Positions 26,075 through 35,194 of a DNA stretch of 46,318 nucleotides are shown here, in pieces. The stretch is from positions 1 through 46,318 of the forward strand of contig CAMCBU010000017.1 in NCBI GenBank assembly GCA_945873095.1, in the 5' to 3' direction. This DNA comes from Klebsiella pneumoniae. GTDB taxonomy: Bacteria; Pseudomonadota; Gammaproteobacteria; Steroidobacterales; Steroidobacteraceae. Numbering within the stretch: position 1 is the stretch's first letter; the number at the start of each line of letters is the position of its first letter. The notes beneath the pieces are model-generated. The model was not told where the DNA came from. It searched no databases and was given only the letters and a program-made list of their open reading frames with translations. A program made the position numbers and the translations under genes.

Positions 26075-27228
26075 GTTTTGTTGACCGTCGAACGCTGACC
26101 GTTTTCGTCATAGCGGAAATCATCTGGCACCTCCGGGGCAGTGAACTCCGGCCGCTGCAAGTCAGCCGATAGTGCGCTCAGGCGGAAGACATACGCTAGC
26201 ACTGCCGCCACGGCCCGGTAGAGCCCCTCAGGAATCGGATCGTTTATCTCAGTCGTGTAATAAAGCGCACGAGCGAGCGGGGGCGCGGAGACCTCTGGCA
26301 CACCCGCTGCAGCGGCACGCTCCTTGATGGCTCGGGCAACTTCGCCTTTTCCCTTGGCGAGGACGACCGGCACACTGCTGCGTTCCTCATCGTATTCAAG
26401 TGCGACAGCGAACTCGCTCGGGTTCACGATCACGACGTCAGCCTGCTTGACCTTGTCGAGCATTCGGCCACGACTGAGCTCACGCTGCTTGCGACGAATC
26501 TGTTGTTTGACCTCGGGACGACCCTCGATATCCTTCATCTCATCGCGAATCTCCTGCTTGGTCATGCGCAGGCGACGCAGGTAATTCCACCGCTGATACG
26601 GCACATCCAGAATCGCGATCGCCGCGACGACCGCCGATACGAGCGTAAAAATCGTCAGCGCGAGCGACGCGCCGTGAACCATCATCGGCTCGAGCGCGTC
26701 TCGCGACATCGACACGATCTCCTCTCGCCGTTGCCACAGCAACACGACCAGCACACCCGCGATCCCGATGAACTTGAGCAGATTGCGCAGCACGCCCATC
26801 AACGCCTGCGTTCCGAACATCCGCTTTAGTCCGTTCAACGGATTGAGTTTTGAGCCCTTTGGCGCGGCGGCCTTACCGGAAAATTGGAAGCCGCCGTTGA
26901 CCGACGCCGCCAGCAAAGCCACGACGACAGCGACGAGGAACAACCATCTGACCGACCATAGTCCATCGAAGATGGACATACCGAGCGTCATCGGCAAATC
27001 TTGGACATCATCAATTTGTCCGCGCGTGAAACTGAAGCTCTGTTTCATCTGACCGGCGATGTCGTCGACGATATCGCCACCGATGAACATCAGCATGGCG
27101 CACAGCGCCATCACGACCATCGCACCACCAAAATCGGGTGAACGCGGCAACTCACCGCGCTCGCGTGCCTGCTGCAAGCGTTTCGCGGTCGGCTCTTCTG
27201 TTTTCTCTTGGCCTTGATCTTCTGCCAT
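26071..27228 (-). CDS. flhB: FlhB, flagellar export switch protein (NPSE cleavage site)
   Basis: Export-gate protein whose cytoplasmic domain self-cleaves to switch from rod/hook to filament substrates, together with FliK. The 385-residue product has the usual start (EKTEEPTAKRLQQARERGE), four transmembrane helices (about 33-210) and a cytoplasmic domain (KQEIRDEMKDIEGRPEVK). At residues 269-272, where nearly all relatives have NPTH, this protein has NPSE, confirmed in the DNA at 26413-26424. The scissile Asn-Pro is kept. It starts 4 bases after fliR and overlaps the next gene. Confidence 0.95.
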   Translation of the reverse strand: MAEDQGQEKTEEPTAKRLQQARERGELPRSPDFGGAMVVMALCAMLMFIGGDIVDDIAGQMKQSFSFTRGQIDDVQDLPMTLGMSIFDGLWSVRWLFLVAVVVALLAASVNGGFQFSGKAAAPKGSKLNPLNGLKRMFGTQALMGVLRNLLKFIGIAGVLVVLLWQRREEIVSMSRDALEPMMVHGASLALTIFTLVSAVVAAIAILDVPYQRWNYLRRLRMTKQEIRDEMKDIEGRPEVKQQIRRKQRELSRGRMLDKVKQADVVIVNPSEFAVALEYDEERSSVPVVLAKGKGEVARAIKERAAAAGVPEVSAPPLARALYYTTEINDPIPEGLYRAVAAVLAYVFRLSALSADLQRPEFTAPEVPDDFRYDENGQRSTVNKT

Positions 27229-27232
27229 GTCG

Positions 27233-28009
27233 CTAGCCCTGGCCCAACAAGCGGCTGCGGATATAGCCCTCGGCCAACCCCCAGAGCTCGGTCATCCGCT
27301 CGCCGATGACCGGCATCAACACAAACAACAAAGCGAAGCCGACGATCAAACTCACCGCGAATCCCACGGCGAAGACGTTCAAAGACGGGGTCGCGCGCGA
27401 CAAAGCCCCCACGCCGATATTGACGGCCAAAAGCGCCAGCAGCAACGGAGCAGCGAGCAAGGCAGCCCCACGGAAAATAATGCTCGAGAAATCGAGCCAC
27501 GCCTGGACGTCGAGCAAACTGAAGCTACCGGGCGGCAAAGCGCGGATGCTCTCGGTCAGCATGCTGATGATGACGGTGTGACCATCAGCCGTGATGAAAA
27601 TCAGCAACGCGATCAGGTTCAGGAACTGTGAGAGCACCGGAGTCGAGCCGATCGACGGGTCAAACGACTGCGCGAAACCGATACCGACGGACATCGAGAT
27701 TTGCTCGCCCGCTAGAACGACTGCAGCCGACACGAACTGCAACACCAAACCGATCGAAACGCCGATCAAGGCCTCACTCAGCAGAGTCAGCAAGTTAGGC
27801 TCGCCGAACGGCAGCTGCGGTGCACCGGTCGAAGTCGGCATGGCGGGCAGCATCAACACACACAGCGCTGCGGCATAGATCACACGAATGCGCGTACTGC
27901 CGGCAATCTGAGTGAACAACGGAGCCGTCAGAAAAAACGCCGTCACCCGAGTGAAGGGCAGCAGGAGCGACTCCATCCAGCTGAGCACGAATTGACCGAG
28001 CTCAAGCAC
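27233..28009 (-). CDS. fliR: FliR, flagellar export gate protein
   Basis: Integral membrane component of the FliPQR export pore (258 residues, about six transmembrane segments). Family blocks include FTRVTAFFLTAPLF near residue 20, GEQISMSVGIGFAQSFDPSIG in the middle and VGFALLFVLMPVIGE at the end. No ATG precedes the conserved N terminus; GTG 28009 is chosen because a GGGGGA ribosome site lies 7 bases upstream and it fits between the fliQ stop and the first helix. A longer frame extending back to 28090 is fliQ antisense-frame noise. Confidence 0.93.
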   Translation of the reverse strand: MLELGQFVLSWMESLLLPFTRVTAFFLTAPLFTQIAGSTRIRVIYAAALCVLMLPAMPTSTGAPQLPFGEPNLLTLLSEALIGVSIGLVLQFVSAAVVLAGEQISMSVGIGFAQSFDPSIGSTPVLSQFLNLIALLIFITADGHTVIISMLTESIRALPPGSFSLLDVQAWLDFSSIIFRGAALLAAPLLLALLAVNIGVGALSRATPSLNVFAVGFAVSLIVGFALLFVLMPVIGERMTELWGLAEGYIRSRLLGQG

Positions 28010-28013
28010 GCCA

Positions 28014-28283
28014 TCATCCCCCGATATCCGGTATTCGCTCGAAGATACGGCGGGTGAAATCCACGAGCAGCTGCAGCTGCCATCCGCCAAGCGCCGCGAT
28101 CAGCAACGTGACAGCGATCAGTTTCGGCAGAAAACTCAAGGTCATCTCGTTGATCGAGGTGGCGGCCTGGAAAATACCGATGGCGACACCAACGATCAAC
28201 ACCAGCAATAAAATAGGCCCGGCGACGATCGCACCGAGCCAAATGGCTTCACGAGCCAGATCGATCACTTGGGTGTCATTCAT
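28014..28283 (-). CDS. fliQ: FliQ, flagellar export gate protein
   Basis: Small 89-residue inner-membrane protein with two transmembrane helices joined by a short loop (LARE...[39 protein letters not shown]), one of four copies in the FliP5Q4R1 pore. ATG 28283 overlaps the fliP stop as ATGA; the upstream extension in frame is not coding. Gene order fliP-fliQ-fliR is the universal one. Confidence 0.95.
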   Translation of the reverse strand: MNDTQVIDLAREAIWLGAIVAGPILLLVLIVGVAIGIFQAATSINEMTLSFLPKLIAVTLLIAALGGWQLQLLVDFTRRIFERIPDIGG

Positions 28284-29047
28284 GACCCGGGCGCTCCGAA
28301 GCTCGCAGCCAGTGAGCCGACTATCAGCGCCCAACCGTCGACCAACACGAACAACAAGAGTTTGAAGGGCAAGCTGATCATGATCGGTGAGACCATCATC
28401 ATGCCCATCGCCATCAAAACGCTCGCGACGATGAGGTCGATGACCAGAAACGGGATGAAGATCAGAAAACCGATCGTGAATGCGGTGCGCAGTTCACTGG
28501 TGATGAACGCTGGCAACAACACGTGCAGCGGTGTTGCCAGCGGCTCCTGAACCGAGCCGATTTTGCCGAGATCCATGAAGAGTTTGAGATCCGATTCGCG
28601 CGTCTGCGCCAACATGAATCGTTTCATCGGGACGATGCCACGATCAAGCGCTTCCTCGAAGGGAATCTTGTCCTCGACATACGGTGTCAAAGCGACCCTT
28701 TGCACCTCATCGAAGGTCGGGGCCATGACGAAAAACGTAATGAACAGCGCAAGACCCACGATCACTTGGTTGGGCGGAGTCGATGCCGTTCCCATCGCCT
28801 GCCGAAGCAAGCCGAGTACGATGACCACTCGAGTGAACGCCGTCATCGACAAAACGATCGCGGGCAACAGCGTCAGCAGCGTCACGAGACCCAAAGCCTG
28901 CAGGGTCAGACTGTAGGCCTGACCGCCACCGGCGACCGGTGCCGTCCGCAACACCTCGATCGATGCGGCATCCTGCGATACAGCGAGCGGCATCATGCAC
29001 AGAACCAGCGCGAGGCCGGTCAGCAACGCCGAGACATAACGCTTCAA
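28280..29047 (-). CDS. fliP: FliP, flagellar export gate protein
   Basis: Main pore subunit of the flagellar type III export gate. The 255-residue protein has a cleavable signal sequence (about 1-24), four transmembrane helices and the family signatures [40 protein letters not shown] and [20 protein letters not shown]. It overlaps the fliO stop by 4 bases and the fliQ start by 4. Confidence 0.96.
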   Translation of the reverse strand: MKRYVSALLTGLALVLCMMPLAVSQDAASIEVLRTAPVAGGGQAYSLTLQALGLVTLLTLLPAIVLSMTAFTRVVIVLGLLRQAMGTASTPPNQVIVGLALFITFFVMAPTFDEVQRVALTPYVEDKIPFEEALDRGIVPMKRFMLAQTRESDLKLFMDLGKIGSVQEPLATPLHVLLPAFITSELRTAFTIGFLIFIPFLVIDLIVASVLMAMGMMMVSPIMISLPFKLLLFVLVDGWALIVGSLAASFGAPGS

Positions 29048-29349
29048 GATCGCGACTCCAATTCAGCCCGAAATTTGTCCGCGCCGATTTCCGCTATGTG
29101 ATCCGCCGTATCAGCCGGAGCCGACCCCAAACGAGTGATGGAGTGCGGCGTGATGCCGAGCAAAACATCTTCGTTGCCGAAGCGAACAATGAGCAACTTT
29201 TCACGGGTACCGACGCTCAGATGCGACACGACCTTCAAACGCGAGGGGACACCGACACCCGCTACGTTGAAGCGGCGCAGCACCCAAATCGCCAATGCCA
29301 ACAGTGCGGCCACCAGAATGATGGCCGAGATGTAGCGGACCGGATCCAT
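29044..29349 (-). CDS. fliO: FliO, flagellar export assembly protein
   Basis: Short bitopic membrane protein (101 residues) that helps assemble the FliP complex. One transmembrane helix at about 7-23 ([18 protein letters not shown]) followed by a cytoplasmic FliO domain with [20 protein letters not shown] and [13 protein letters not shown]. Starts 6 bases after the fliN stop; overlaps the fliP start. Confidence 0.9.
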   Translation of the reverse strand: MDPVRYISAIILVAALLALAIWVLRRFNVAGVGVPSRLKVVSHLSVGTREKLLIVRFGNEDVLLGITPHSITRLGSAPADTADHIAEIGADKFRAELESRS

Positions 29350-29355
29350 ATCAGA

Positions 29356-29667
29356 TCAAAGATGCTTGACGCGATCTTCGGGGTCAACCACTTGTGTCAG
29401 GCGAATACCGTAGCGCTCGTTGACGAGCACCACTTCACCGCGCGCAATCACCGTGTTGTTCACACAGACATCGAGTGGCTCGCCGGCGACGCGATCGAGC
29501 TCGACAACGCTACCTTGACCCAGACGCAGAAGATCACGGATCCGCAGCGAAGAGCGACCGACTTCGACCGAGATGCTGACGGCCACGTTCTGGATGAGAT
29601 CGAGCTGCATCGCGGCCTCGCCCTCGCCGTTGGCTTTCGCGATGGTTCCCATGGATATGTCGCTCAT
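29356..29667 (-). CDS. fliN: FliN, flagellar motor switch protein
   Basis: C-ring component at the base of the switch complex that also docks FliH. The 103-residue protein is a compact SpoA domain: VAVSISVEVGRSSLRIRDLL, then LGQGSVVELDRVAGEPLDVC, VNNTVIARGEVVLVNERYG and IRLTQVV. It lacks the long N-terminal tail seen in some relatives. Overlaps the fliM stop by 4 bases. Confidence 0.95.
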   Translation of the reverse strand: MSDISMGTIAKANGEGEAAMQLDLIQNVAVSISVEVGRSSLRIRDLLRLGQGSVVELDRVAGEPLDVCVNNTVIARGEVVLVNERYGIRLTQVVDPEDRVKHL

Positions 29668-30782
29668 GCTGCTGATGCTCCTGCTGACTTGGCCGATCTG
29701 CCTGCCGACCGTCTACGAGATGATGACGAGTTTTCGGAATCGTGCGAGTGATCACCGACCGGCTCGATGGCAAACATCGAGGACGATTCGACCGGTTGAA
29801 CGACCTGTGTGACCCGCACGGCAACGGAGTTGTTGGCCGTGCCGTACTCTGCATCAAACAGGTGGGTTGACTGCACCAACACCTTGACCGACTCCGGCGG
29901 CTTGAACCAGATCGTGTCGCCGGGTTGGATCGACGCCAGATCGGCGGCCGAGACGCGCAGTGTCGCCAGCTGCGCGGTCAACTCGAGCTCGGTATCGGTC
30001 ACGGCATCCTGAAGTTGATTCGCCCAACGCACGGCGAGTTTCTCGTCACGCTCGCCAGACTGCAGTCGTCCGCGCAACAGCAGACGGATCGGCTTCAGCG
30101 CAGAGAACGGATACATGATCGAAACCACACCGTGCACACCCGCGCCGAGCTCGATATTGAAACGGGAGACGACAACGGTCTCTTTTTCTTCGCCCACCTG
30201 CGCAAACGCCGGATTGATTTCACGACTGACGTATTCGGTGCCGAGACCATAGACCGGCGCCCAAGCCTCGCGCAGATTCTCAAAGACCGTATCGAGCAAC
30301 AACTGGATGATGCGCTCCTCGGTTGGCGTGAAGCCACGTTGCGCGGAAGGCTCGATCGAGCCTGAGCCACGACCGCCGAAGAAACTGTCGACCGCGCCGT
30401 AAACCACCGCAGGCTCGATCGTGACGAGCCCATACCCGCGCAGCGGCGGATAGCGCACGATGTTCACGCTGCAGGGCGAGGGAACGCTCTGGATGTAGGC
30501 ACCGAAAGTCGTCACTTCAAAGGGATTGATCGACACTTTGACGGCTTGACGCAGCAAATTCAGCAGCCCGCCGCGAAGTTGCCGGGCGAACCGATCATTG
30601 ATCATCTCGATCGCCGCCAACTGCGAGCGCGACGTGGTATCTGTCGAGACGAGGCTATATGCCTGCACCGATGGCGGCGCGGACGCAGCCGTTTCCGGCG
30701 AGACATCCACCTCGCCGCTCGCCATCGCGTCGACGAGCGCTTGTACCTCATCGCTCGTCAGTACTTGACCTGAGTTAGACAT
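29664..30782 (-). CDS. fliM: FliM, flagellar motor switch protein
   Basis: C-ring protein that binds CheY-P and FliG to set rotation direction. The 372-residue product has the N-terminal CheY-binding motif LTSDEVQALV (residues 8-17, compare LSQDEIDALL), the middle domain with FFGGRGSG and SRFNIELGAGVHGVV, and a C-terminal SpoA domain (about 260-335). The C-terminal 35 residues are a Ser/Arg-rich extension (SENSSSSRRRSAGRSAKSAG), longer than usual. It begins 39 bases after the fliL stop. Confidence 0.95.
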   Translation of the reverse strand: MSNSGQVLTSDEVQALVDAMASGEVDVSPETAASAPPSVQAYSLVSTDTTSRSQLAAIEMINDRFARQLRGGLLNLLRQAVKVSINPFEVTTFGAYIQSVPSPCSVNIVRYPPLRGYGLVTIEPAVVYGAVDSFFGGRGSGSIEPSAQRGFTPTEERIIQLLLDTVFENLREAWAPVYGLGTEYVSREINPAFAQVGEEKETVVVSRFNIELGAGVHGVVSIMYPFSALKPIRLLLRGRLQSGERDEKLAVRWANQLQDAVTDTELELTAQLATLRVSAADLASIQPGDTIWFKPPESVKVLVQSTHLFDAEYGTANNSVAVRVTQVVQPVESSSMFAIEPVGDHSHDSENSSSSRRRSAGRSAKSAGASAA

Positions 30783-30821
30783 GTTTTTCTTTGATATCTT
30801 GGTTCGTTGCCGAGCGATTCG

Positions 30822-31478
30822 TTATTGGAAAACGAAGTGGGTGAACATCACTTCCTCGATACCGCCAAAGTCCTCGTTACGAATCAGCACGTCGTTCATT
30901 GCATCACGCAGCGCCGCTGCCAAGCGGGCACGACCATCCGCTGAAACCATTTCTTCTTCGCTGTATTGACCTGCCGTACCGATGATCGCCGCCTCGATGG
31001 CAATCTGGTGGGTCGTGACGCGCTCGACGATCTTATCGCCGTAGAAGGTCTTGTATGCCAGGCGAAACTGGACGAACTTTCGAGAGTTCGGCACGTTCAA
31101 AGTAAAGTCTCGCTCGATCGGCTTGTACGTCGCGGCGAAACGCTCGCCCTCTGGAATTTCCTTAGTCTGCAGTTGCGGGCCATCCGGAACCTGCGGACCA
31201 GCGGCACCACCTTCAGCGCCGTGCTCGCCCTCAGCCGCATGACCATCGGCCGAGTGGCCGTCTGCGCCGTGTTCGGCACCCGCCGCTGCGGCCGGCTTCG
31301 GGTCGAAGAAGCCCGTCAGAAAGAGCGTCGCGCCGACCGATCCGCCGACCAACACCAGCACGCCGACTACCACCATGATGATGAGCAGCAGCTTGGATTT
31401 CTTCTTCGGTGCGCCCTCTTCGCCTTCGGCGGGAGCCGCATCCGGAGCCTTCTTTTTGTCGTCTTTCTTGTCAGCCAT
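30822..31478 (-). CDS. fliL: FliL, flagellar basal body-associated protein
   Basis: Inner-membrane protein that forms a ring around stators and supports torque. The 218-residue product has a Lys-rich cytoplasmic start, one transmembrane helix at about 30-56 and a periplasmic domain (RDFTLNVPNSRKFVQFRLAY; the C-terminal block LRDAMNDVLIRNEDFGGIEE). Residues 63-92 form a linker rich in His, Gly, Ala and Glu (EHGADGHSADGHAAEGEHG), unusual in composition and possibly metal-binding or merely flexible. It lies 26 bases downstream of fliK and leads the fliLMNOPQR-flhB run. Confidence 0.93.
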   Translation of the reverse strand: MADKKDDKKKAPDAAPAEGEEGAPKKKSKLLLIIMVVVGVLVLVGGSVGATLFLTGFFDPKPAAAAGAEHGADGHSADGHAAEGEHGAEGGAAGPQVPDGPQLQTKEIPEGERFAATYKPIERDFTLNVPNSRKFVQFRLAYKTFYGDKIVERVTTHQIAIEAAIIGTAGQYSEEEMVSADGRARLAAALRDAMNDVLIRNEDFGGIEEVMFTHFVFQ

Positions 31479-31504
31479 AGTGCTACACCAGAATAGTCAA
31501 AACG

Positions 31505-33370
31505 TTAAACGTACACATCCACCACACGCGATGCCGACTCCGCGGTCATCCTGCGCGGAACCTCATCCTCACTCGCAAGCTCGGTGCCCCTCGACGCCGC
31601 CTTTGCGGCCGCCGCGGCACTGTGCTGCGCGAATTCGCGAAAATCACGAGCGCCCGACTGCGCGAATGACCAGTTGGCCAAGTTTAGCCCCGCCGAATCC
31701 AGCGACTCGCGTAGTTTAGGCAACGCCGACTCCAGTAGGTGACGAACCTCAGCATTGGCGACCCCCACCTGAGCGGTGACTTGATTCCCCTCGAGCTGCA
31801 GTTCGATCTCCATCGGACCCAAACGCTGCGGATCGAGCTGCAAATTCACGGTCCAACGATCTTCACGAATCTGTTGCAGCATGCGTCGACCCACCTGTTC
31901 CGCAAATTGCTCGGCACGCAGCTCGTGTTGCAGAGCTGGGTCTGGCACCCGCAGAGGGGTCGTCAAAGGGTCTGCCAGGGTCGTCATCGGCGCGCTCGGC
32001 AGCACAGTCGTCGTCGCTGGAAGCACAGCCGCAAGCGCAGCCGGATTCACGGGGCTATCGCCCGGTAAAATCTCGGTGAGTGCGGCCGAGCTGACGGGTG
32101 TCACGGTGCTGGTGAGAATCTGCCGTCGCTCCAGGGCAAAACCCCGCAACGAGGCGGTGGCTGCCGCGAAATCAACTTCGCTCAAGCCGCGACGCGGTAT
32201 CCCCGAAGCGGGATCGAGGGCCCCATCACTCGCCGCCTGCATCGCAAGCTCTTGCGCAGGTTCACGCAGGCCAGAGGATGAACGGTGAATGAAGGCGCGC
32301 CATCGCAGAACGTCTTCATCGCGCAGAGCAGGCATAGCGTTGCCCGGGACCACGAGCGGCGTTTCGGTTGCGCGGGGAATTGGATCGGGGACCGCAGGCT
32401 GCGGTTGAACTTCCAGTGCTTGCACGGTCAATGGCTGCGCGGTCAAGGTCGTGCCGGCGACTGATAGCGACGGTAGCTCCGCGCGAGGCTCGATCTCGAG
32501 CGGATACATCGGGTGTGCCGACTGCCGTTGGGCATCCGGCAAACCGAGCGAGGGAGGAGTGGATGCGGGCGATGCGATCGATACCGACGGTGGTACGGAG
32601 ACCGGTGCCGGCGCGGTCAAAGGCCGCGCGGTCAAAGGCTGCGCGGTCAAGGTCGTGCTGGCGACTGATAGCGACGGTAGCTCCGCGCGAGGCTCGATCT
32701 CGAGCGGATACATCGGGTGTGCCGACTGCCGTTGGGCATCCGGCAAACTGAGCGAGGGAGGAGTGGATGCGGGCGATGTGATCGATACCGACGGTGGTAC
32801 GGAGACCGGTGCCGGCGCGGTCAAAGGCCGCGCGGTCAAGGGCTGCGCGGTCAAGGTCGTGCCGGCGACTGATAGCGACGGACGCTCCGCGCGAGGCTCG
32901 ATCTCGAGCGGATACATCGGGTGTGCCGCCTGCCGTTGAGCTTCCGGCAAACCGAGCGAGGGAGGAGCGGGTTCGGACGGTGGAGTCGATACCGACGGTG
33001 GCGCGGATACCGCTCCGACCGGCCGAGCGGCCGTCTCGCGCAACAACAAACGGGCGAGTTCGCGATCAATCCCGAGGCCAACGGCGAACTCTTCGAGTCG
33101 AGTATCCGCTTCGGTTTCTACGACCGCCGGCAAGATGACCGGCGTTGCCACCGGTATCGGCAAGCCGTTGCCGAGCAGTTCGAGCGCCGGATCGCGCACT
33201 TGAGGCTCGACGGCCTCGTTCGATAGCTCTGGTCCCTCATATTGTTTCATTAAAGAAACAAAATGGGAGGAATCGGCCTCACTGACCCCATTTTGCGCCG
33301 GTTCAGGCGCGTTCAGGAGAGCAGATCCCGATCCTTCGAGCAGATTCAGCAGTGCGGAGGTGCCAGACAT
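31505..33370 (-). CDS. fliK: FliK, flagellar hook-length control protein with internal repeats
   Basis: Secreted molecular ruler that measures hook length and flips FlhB specificity. The 621-residue protein has a long Pro/Ser/Thr-rich middle and a conserved C-terminal Flg_hook domain (about 480-575: VNLQLDPQRLGPMEIELQLE, TAQVGVANAEVRHLL, LPKLRESLDSAGLNL). Residues 139-317 hold two full and one partial copy of a 68-residue repeat (LGLPDAQRQSAHPMYPLEIE ...). Ruler length changes would change hook length, so repeat number may matter. It follows fliJ by 46 bases. Confidence 0.92.
   Translation of the reverse strand: MSGTSALLNLLEGSGSALLNAPEPAQNGVSEADSSHFVSLMKQYEGPELSNEAVEPQVRDPALELLGNGLPIPVATPVILPAVVETEADTRLEEFAVGLGIDRELARLLLRETAARPVGAVSAPPSVSTPPSEPAPPSLGLPEAQRQAAHPMYPLEIEPRAERPSLSVAGTTLTAQPLTARPLTAPAPVSVPPSVSITSPASTPPSLSLPDAQRQSAHPMYPLEIEPRAELPSLSVASTTLTAQPLTARPLTAPAPVSVPPSVSIASPASTPPSLGLPDAQRQSAHPMYPLEIEPRAELPSLSVAGTTLTAQPLTVQALEVQPQPAVPDPIPRATETPLVVPGNAMPALRDEDVLRWRAFIHRSSSGLREPAQELAMQAASDGALDPASGIPRRGLSEVDFAAATASLRGFALERRQILTSTVTPVSSAALTEILPGDSPVNPAALAAVLPATTTVLPSAPMTTLADPLTTPLRVPDPALQHELRAEQFAEQVGRRMLQQIREDRWTVNLQLDPQRLGPMEIELQLEGNQVTAQVGVANAEVRHLLESALPKLRESLDSAGLNLANWSFAQSGARDFREFAQHSAAAAAKAASRGTELASEDEVPRRMTAESASRVVDVYV
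32420..32956 (-). repeat. 204-bp direct repeats inside fliK (2.6 copies)
   Basis: The 204-base unit recurs at an exact 204-base period (landmark CTGATAGCGACGG at 32461, 32665 and 32869 on the plus strand). It encodes two complete and one partial 68-residue repeat of FliK, and the copies are nearly identical at DNA level, so they are recent or kept alike by recombination. The unit is a multiple of three and copy loss or gain would keep the frame. Confidence 0.93.
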
Positions 33371-33416
33371 AGTGCCAAACGTTGCCGGTGCGATTTAACT
33401 ACACCGGAGTTTGCAA

Positions 33417-33875
33417 CTAGGATGCCAACCCGTCCGGCATCGGGCGCGCGAGCGCATCCATGGCTTTTTGTTCCCGCTGCGCAGCCTCGCGAGCGGCGGC
33501 GGCATCAGCTCGCTCCGAGGCATTCTCGAGAGCACGGGCAAAATTGCGCTTTTGCAGCGCCTCGTCCAAGGCAGCGTCGACAAAAAACTGCGCTTGCGCG
33601 ACTTCATTTCGTTGAGCAACGGACATCTGCGACAACCAGCCCGAAAAATCCCGGTAGTTTCGCCAGGTCACGATGTTCTGTCCGACCGTCTCTTGGCGAC
33701 GGGTCGATTCGGCATAGTCGCGACAATAATTCTCGACAACCTGTAATCGCTCTTCCTGCACGGCGAGTTCACCACGACGCTGAGCCACGATGGCTTCGGA
33801 CGCTTTGGCAACGGCGTCGCCGATTCGCGCCACGCGCTGCAGGCGCTGCGCGCGTCTCGCTGTTCGATCACTCAC
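33417..33875 (-). CDS. fliJ: FliJ, flagellar export chaperone/stalk
   Basis: Coiled-coil protein of 152 residues that sits in the FliI hexamer and links it to FlhA. It is almost entirely helical (RLQRVARIGDAVAKASEAIV, AVQEERLQVVENYCRDYAES, AAAREAAQREQKAMDALARP). Sequence identity in this family is low, so the call depends on length, coiled-coil content and position between fliI (4-base overlap) and fliK. Confidence 0.85.
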   Translation of the reverse strand: MSDRTARRAQRLQRVARIGDAVAKASEAIVAQRRGELAVQEERLQVVENYCRDYAESTRRQETVGQNIVTWRNYRDFSGWLSQMSVAQRNEVAQAQFFVDAALDEALQKRNFARALENASERADAAAAREAAQREQKAMDALARPMPDGLAS

Positions 33876-35194
33876 CCGAGCACCGACTGCAGCTGGTGAA
33901 AACCTTGCTCAAGCGATACGGATTGCTCGGCATCTTGCGAGAGAAACTCCCGAAACACTGCGCGGCGCTGTAGGGCCTCATCGAGTTCGGGATTAGCGCC
34001 TTGACGATAAGCGCCGACGGCCACGAGATCCTTATTCTCTTCGTAAGTGGCGAGGAGTCTGCGAAATTTGGTCACGAGTGCGCGGCGCTCACCCGAGATC
34101 AACTTCGTCGCCAAGCGCGATACCGAGACACTGATATCGATGGCCGGATACTGACCCATCGCTGCGATCTCGCGCGATAGCAAAACGTGCCCATCGAGGA
34201 TGGCGCGCGCACCATCAACAATGGGATCGTTCGCATCGTCGCCCTCGGCGAGAATCGTATAGATACCGGTGATGCTGCCTGCGGCGCTGACATTGCCAGC
34301 TCGCTCGACGAGTTCGTTGATCAAGAAAAAAACCGACGGCGTATAGCCCTTGGTCGTCGGCGGCTCACCGATCGCGAGACCGACCTCACGTTGTGCGTGT
34401 GCGACGCGGGTCAAGGAATCCATCAACAACAGTACGTTTTTGCCTTGATCGCGAAAGTACTCGGCAACAGCACAGCTGTAATGCGTGGCGCGCAGCCGAA
34501 CGACCGGTGAGCGATCGCCCGGGGCTGCGATCACGACAGAGCGCTTCAAGCCCTCTTCACCCAAGGTCTCATGCACGAAGTCGAGCACTTCACGGCCACG
34601 CTCACCGATCATACCGATGACGATGACATCCGCCTCTGTGAAGCGGGTCATCATGCCAAGAAGCATACTCTTACCAACACCGCTACCGGCGATCAGCCCA
34701 ATTCTTTGACCGCGACCGACGGTGAGAAACGTGTTGATTGCACGAACGCCGACATCGAGTGGCGCTGTGATGGCAGCGCGGTGCAGCGGATTCTTTCGCT
34801 CGCCGCGCAACGGCACGAATACGTCCGGGACGATTGCCGGACCACCATCGAGCGGCTCGCCGAGCCCATCCACAACGCGCCCCAGCAGACCGGCACCGAC
34901 ACCCACTCGAGCCGTCAAGGTCAACACACGAACGGCGGTTCCCGGCAACAAGCCTTGCACCGCCGAAAGCGGCATCAACATGACTTCACCATCGCGAAAA
35001 CCGACGACCTCGCAGACGATCCCCTCGCCTTGCTCGGCCATCACCTCGCAGTAAGCCCCAAGCGGTGCCCGCACACCACGGGCAGACAAGATCATGCCCG
35101 TAACGCGTGTCAAAACGCCGCGAACGGAGGGGGCTGAAATTTCCGTGCTCGAGAGCCGTTGCTGCAACGATTCAAGCAGTGAGCCGGAACTCAT
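33872..35194 (-). CDS. fliI: FliI, flagellum-specific ATPase
   Basis: F1-beta-like ATPase energising export. The 440-residue product has the Walker A GLIAGSGVGKS (Lys175), Walker B NVLLLMDSLTRVAHAQREVG, and the EGDDANDPIVDGARAILDGH block; DGLGEPLDGG precedes the nucleotide domain. Stop and start overlap fliJ and fliH by 4 bases each, so fliH-fliI-fliJ are coupled. Confidence 0.96.
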   Translation of the reverse strand: MSSGSLLESLQQRLSSTEISAPSVRGVLTRVTGMILSARGVRAPLGAYCEVMAEQGEGIVCEVVGFRDGEVMLMPLSAVQGLLPGTAVRVLTLTARVGVGAGLLGRVVDGLGEPLDGGPAIVPDVFVPLRGERKNPLHRAAITAPLDVGVRAINTFLTVGRGQRIGLIAGSGVGKSMLLGMMTRFTEADVIVIGMIGERGREVLDFVHETLGEEGLKRSVVIAAPGDRSPVVRLRATHYSCAVAEYFRDQGKNVLLLMDSLTRVAHAQREVGLAIGEPPTTKGYTPSVFFLINELVERAGNVSAAGSITGIYTILAEGDDANDPIVDGARAILDGHVLLSREIAAMGQYPAIDISVSVSRLATKLISGERRALVTKFRRLLATYEENKDLVAVGAYRQGANPELDEALQRRAVFREFLSQDAEQSVSLEQGFHQLQSVLG

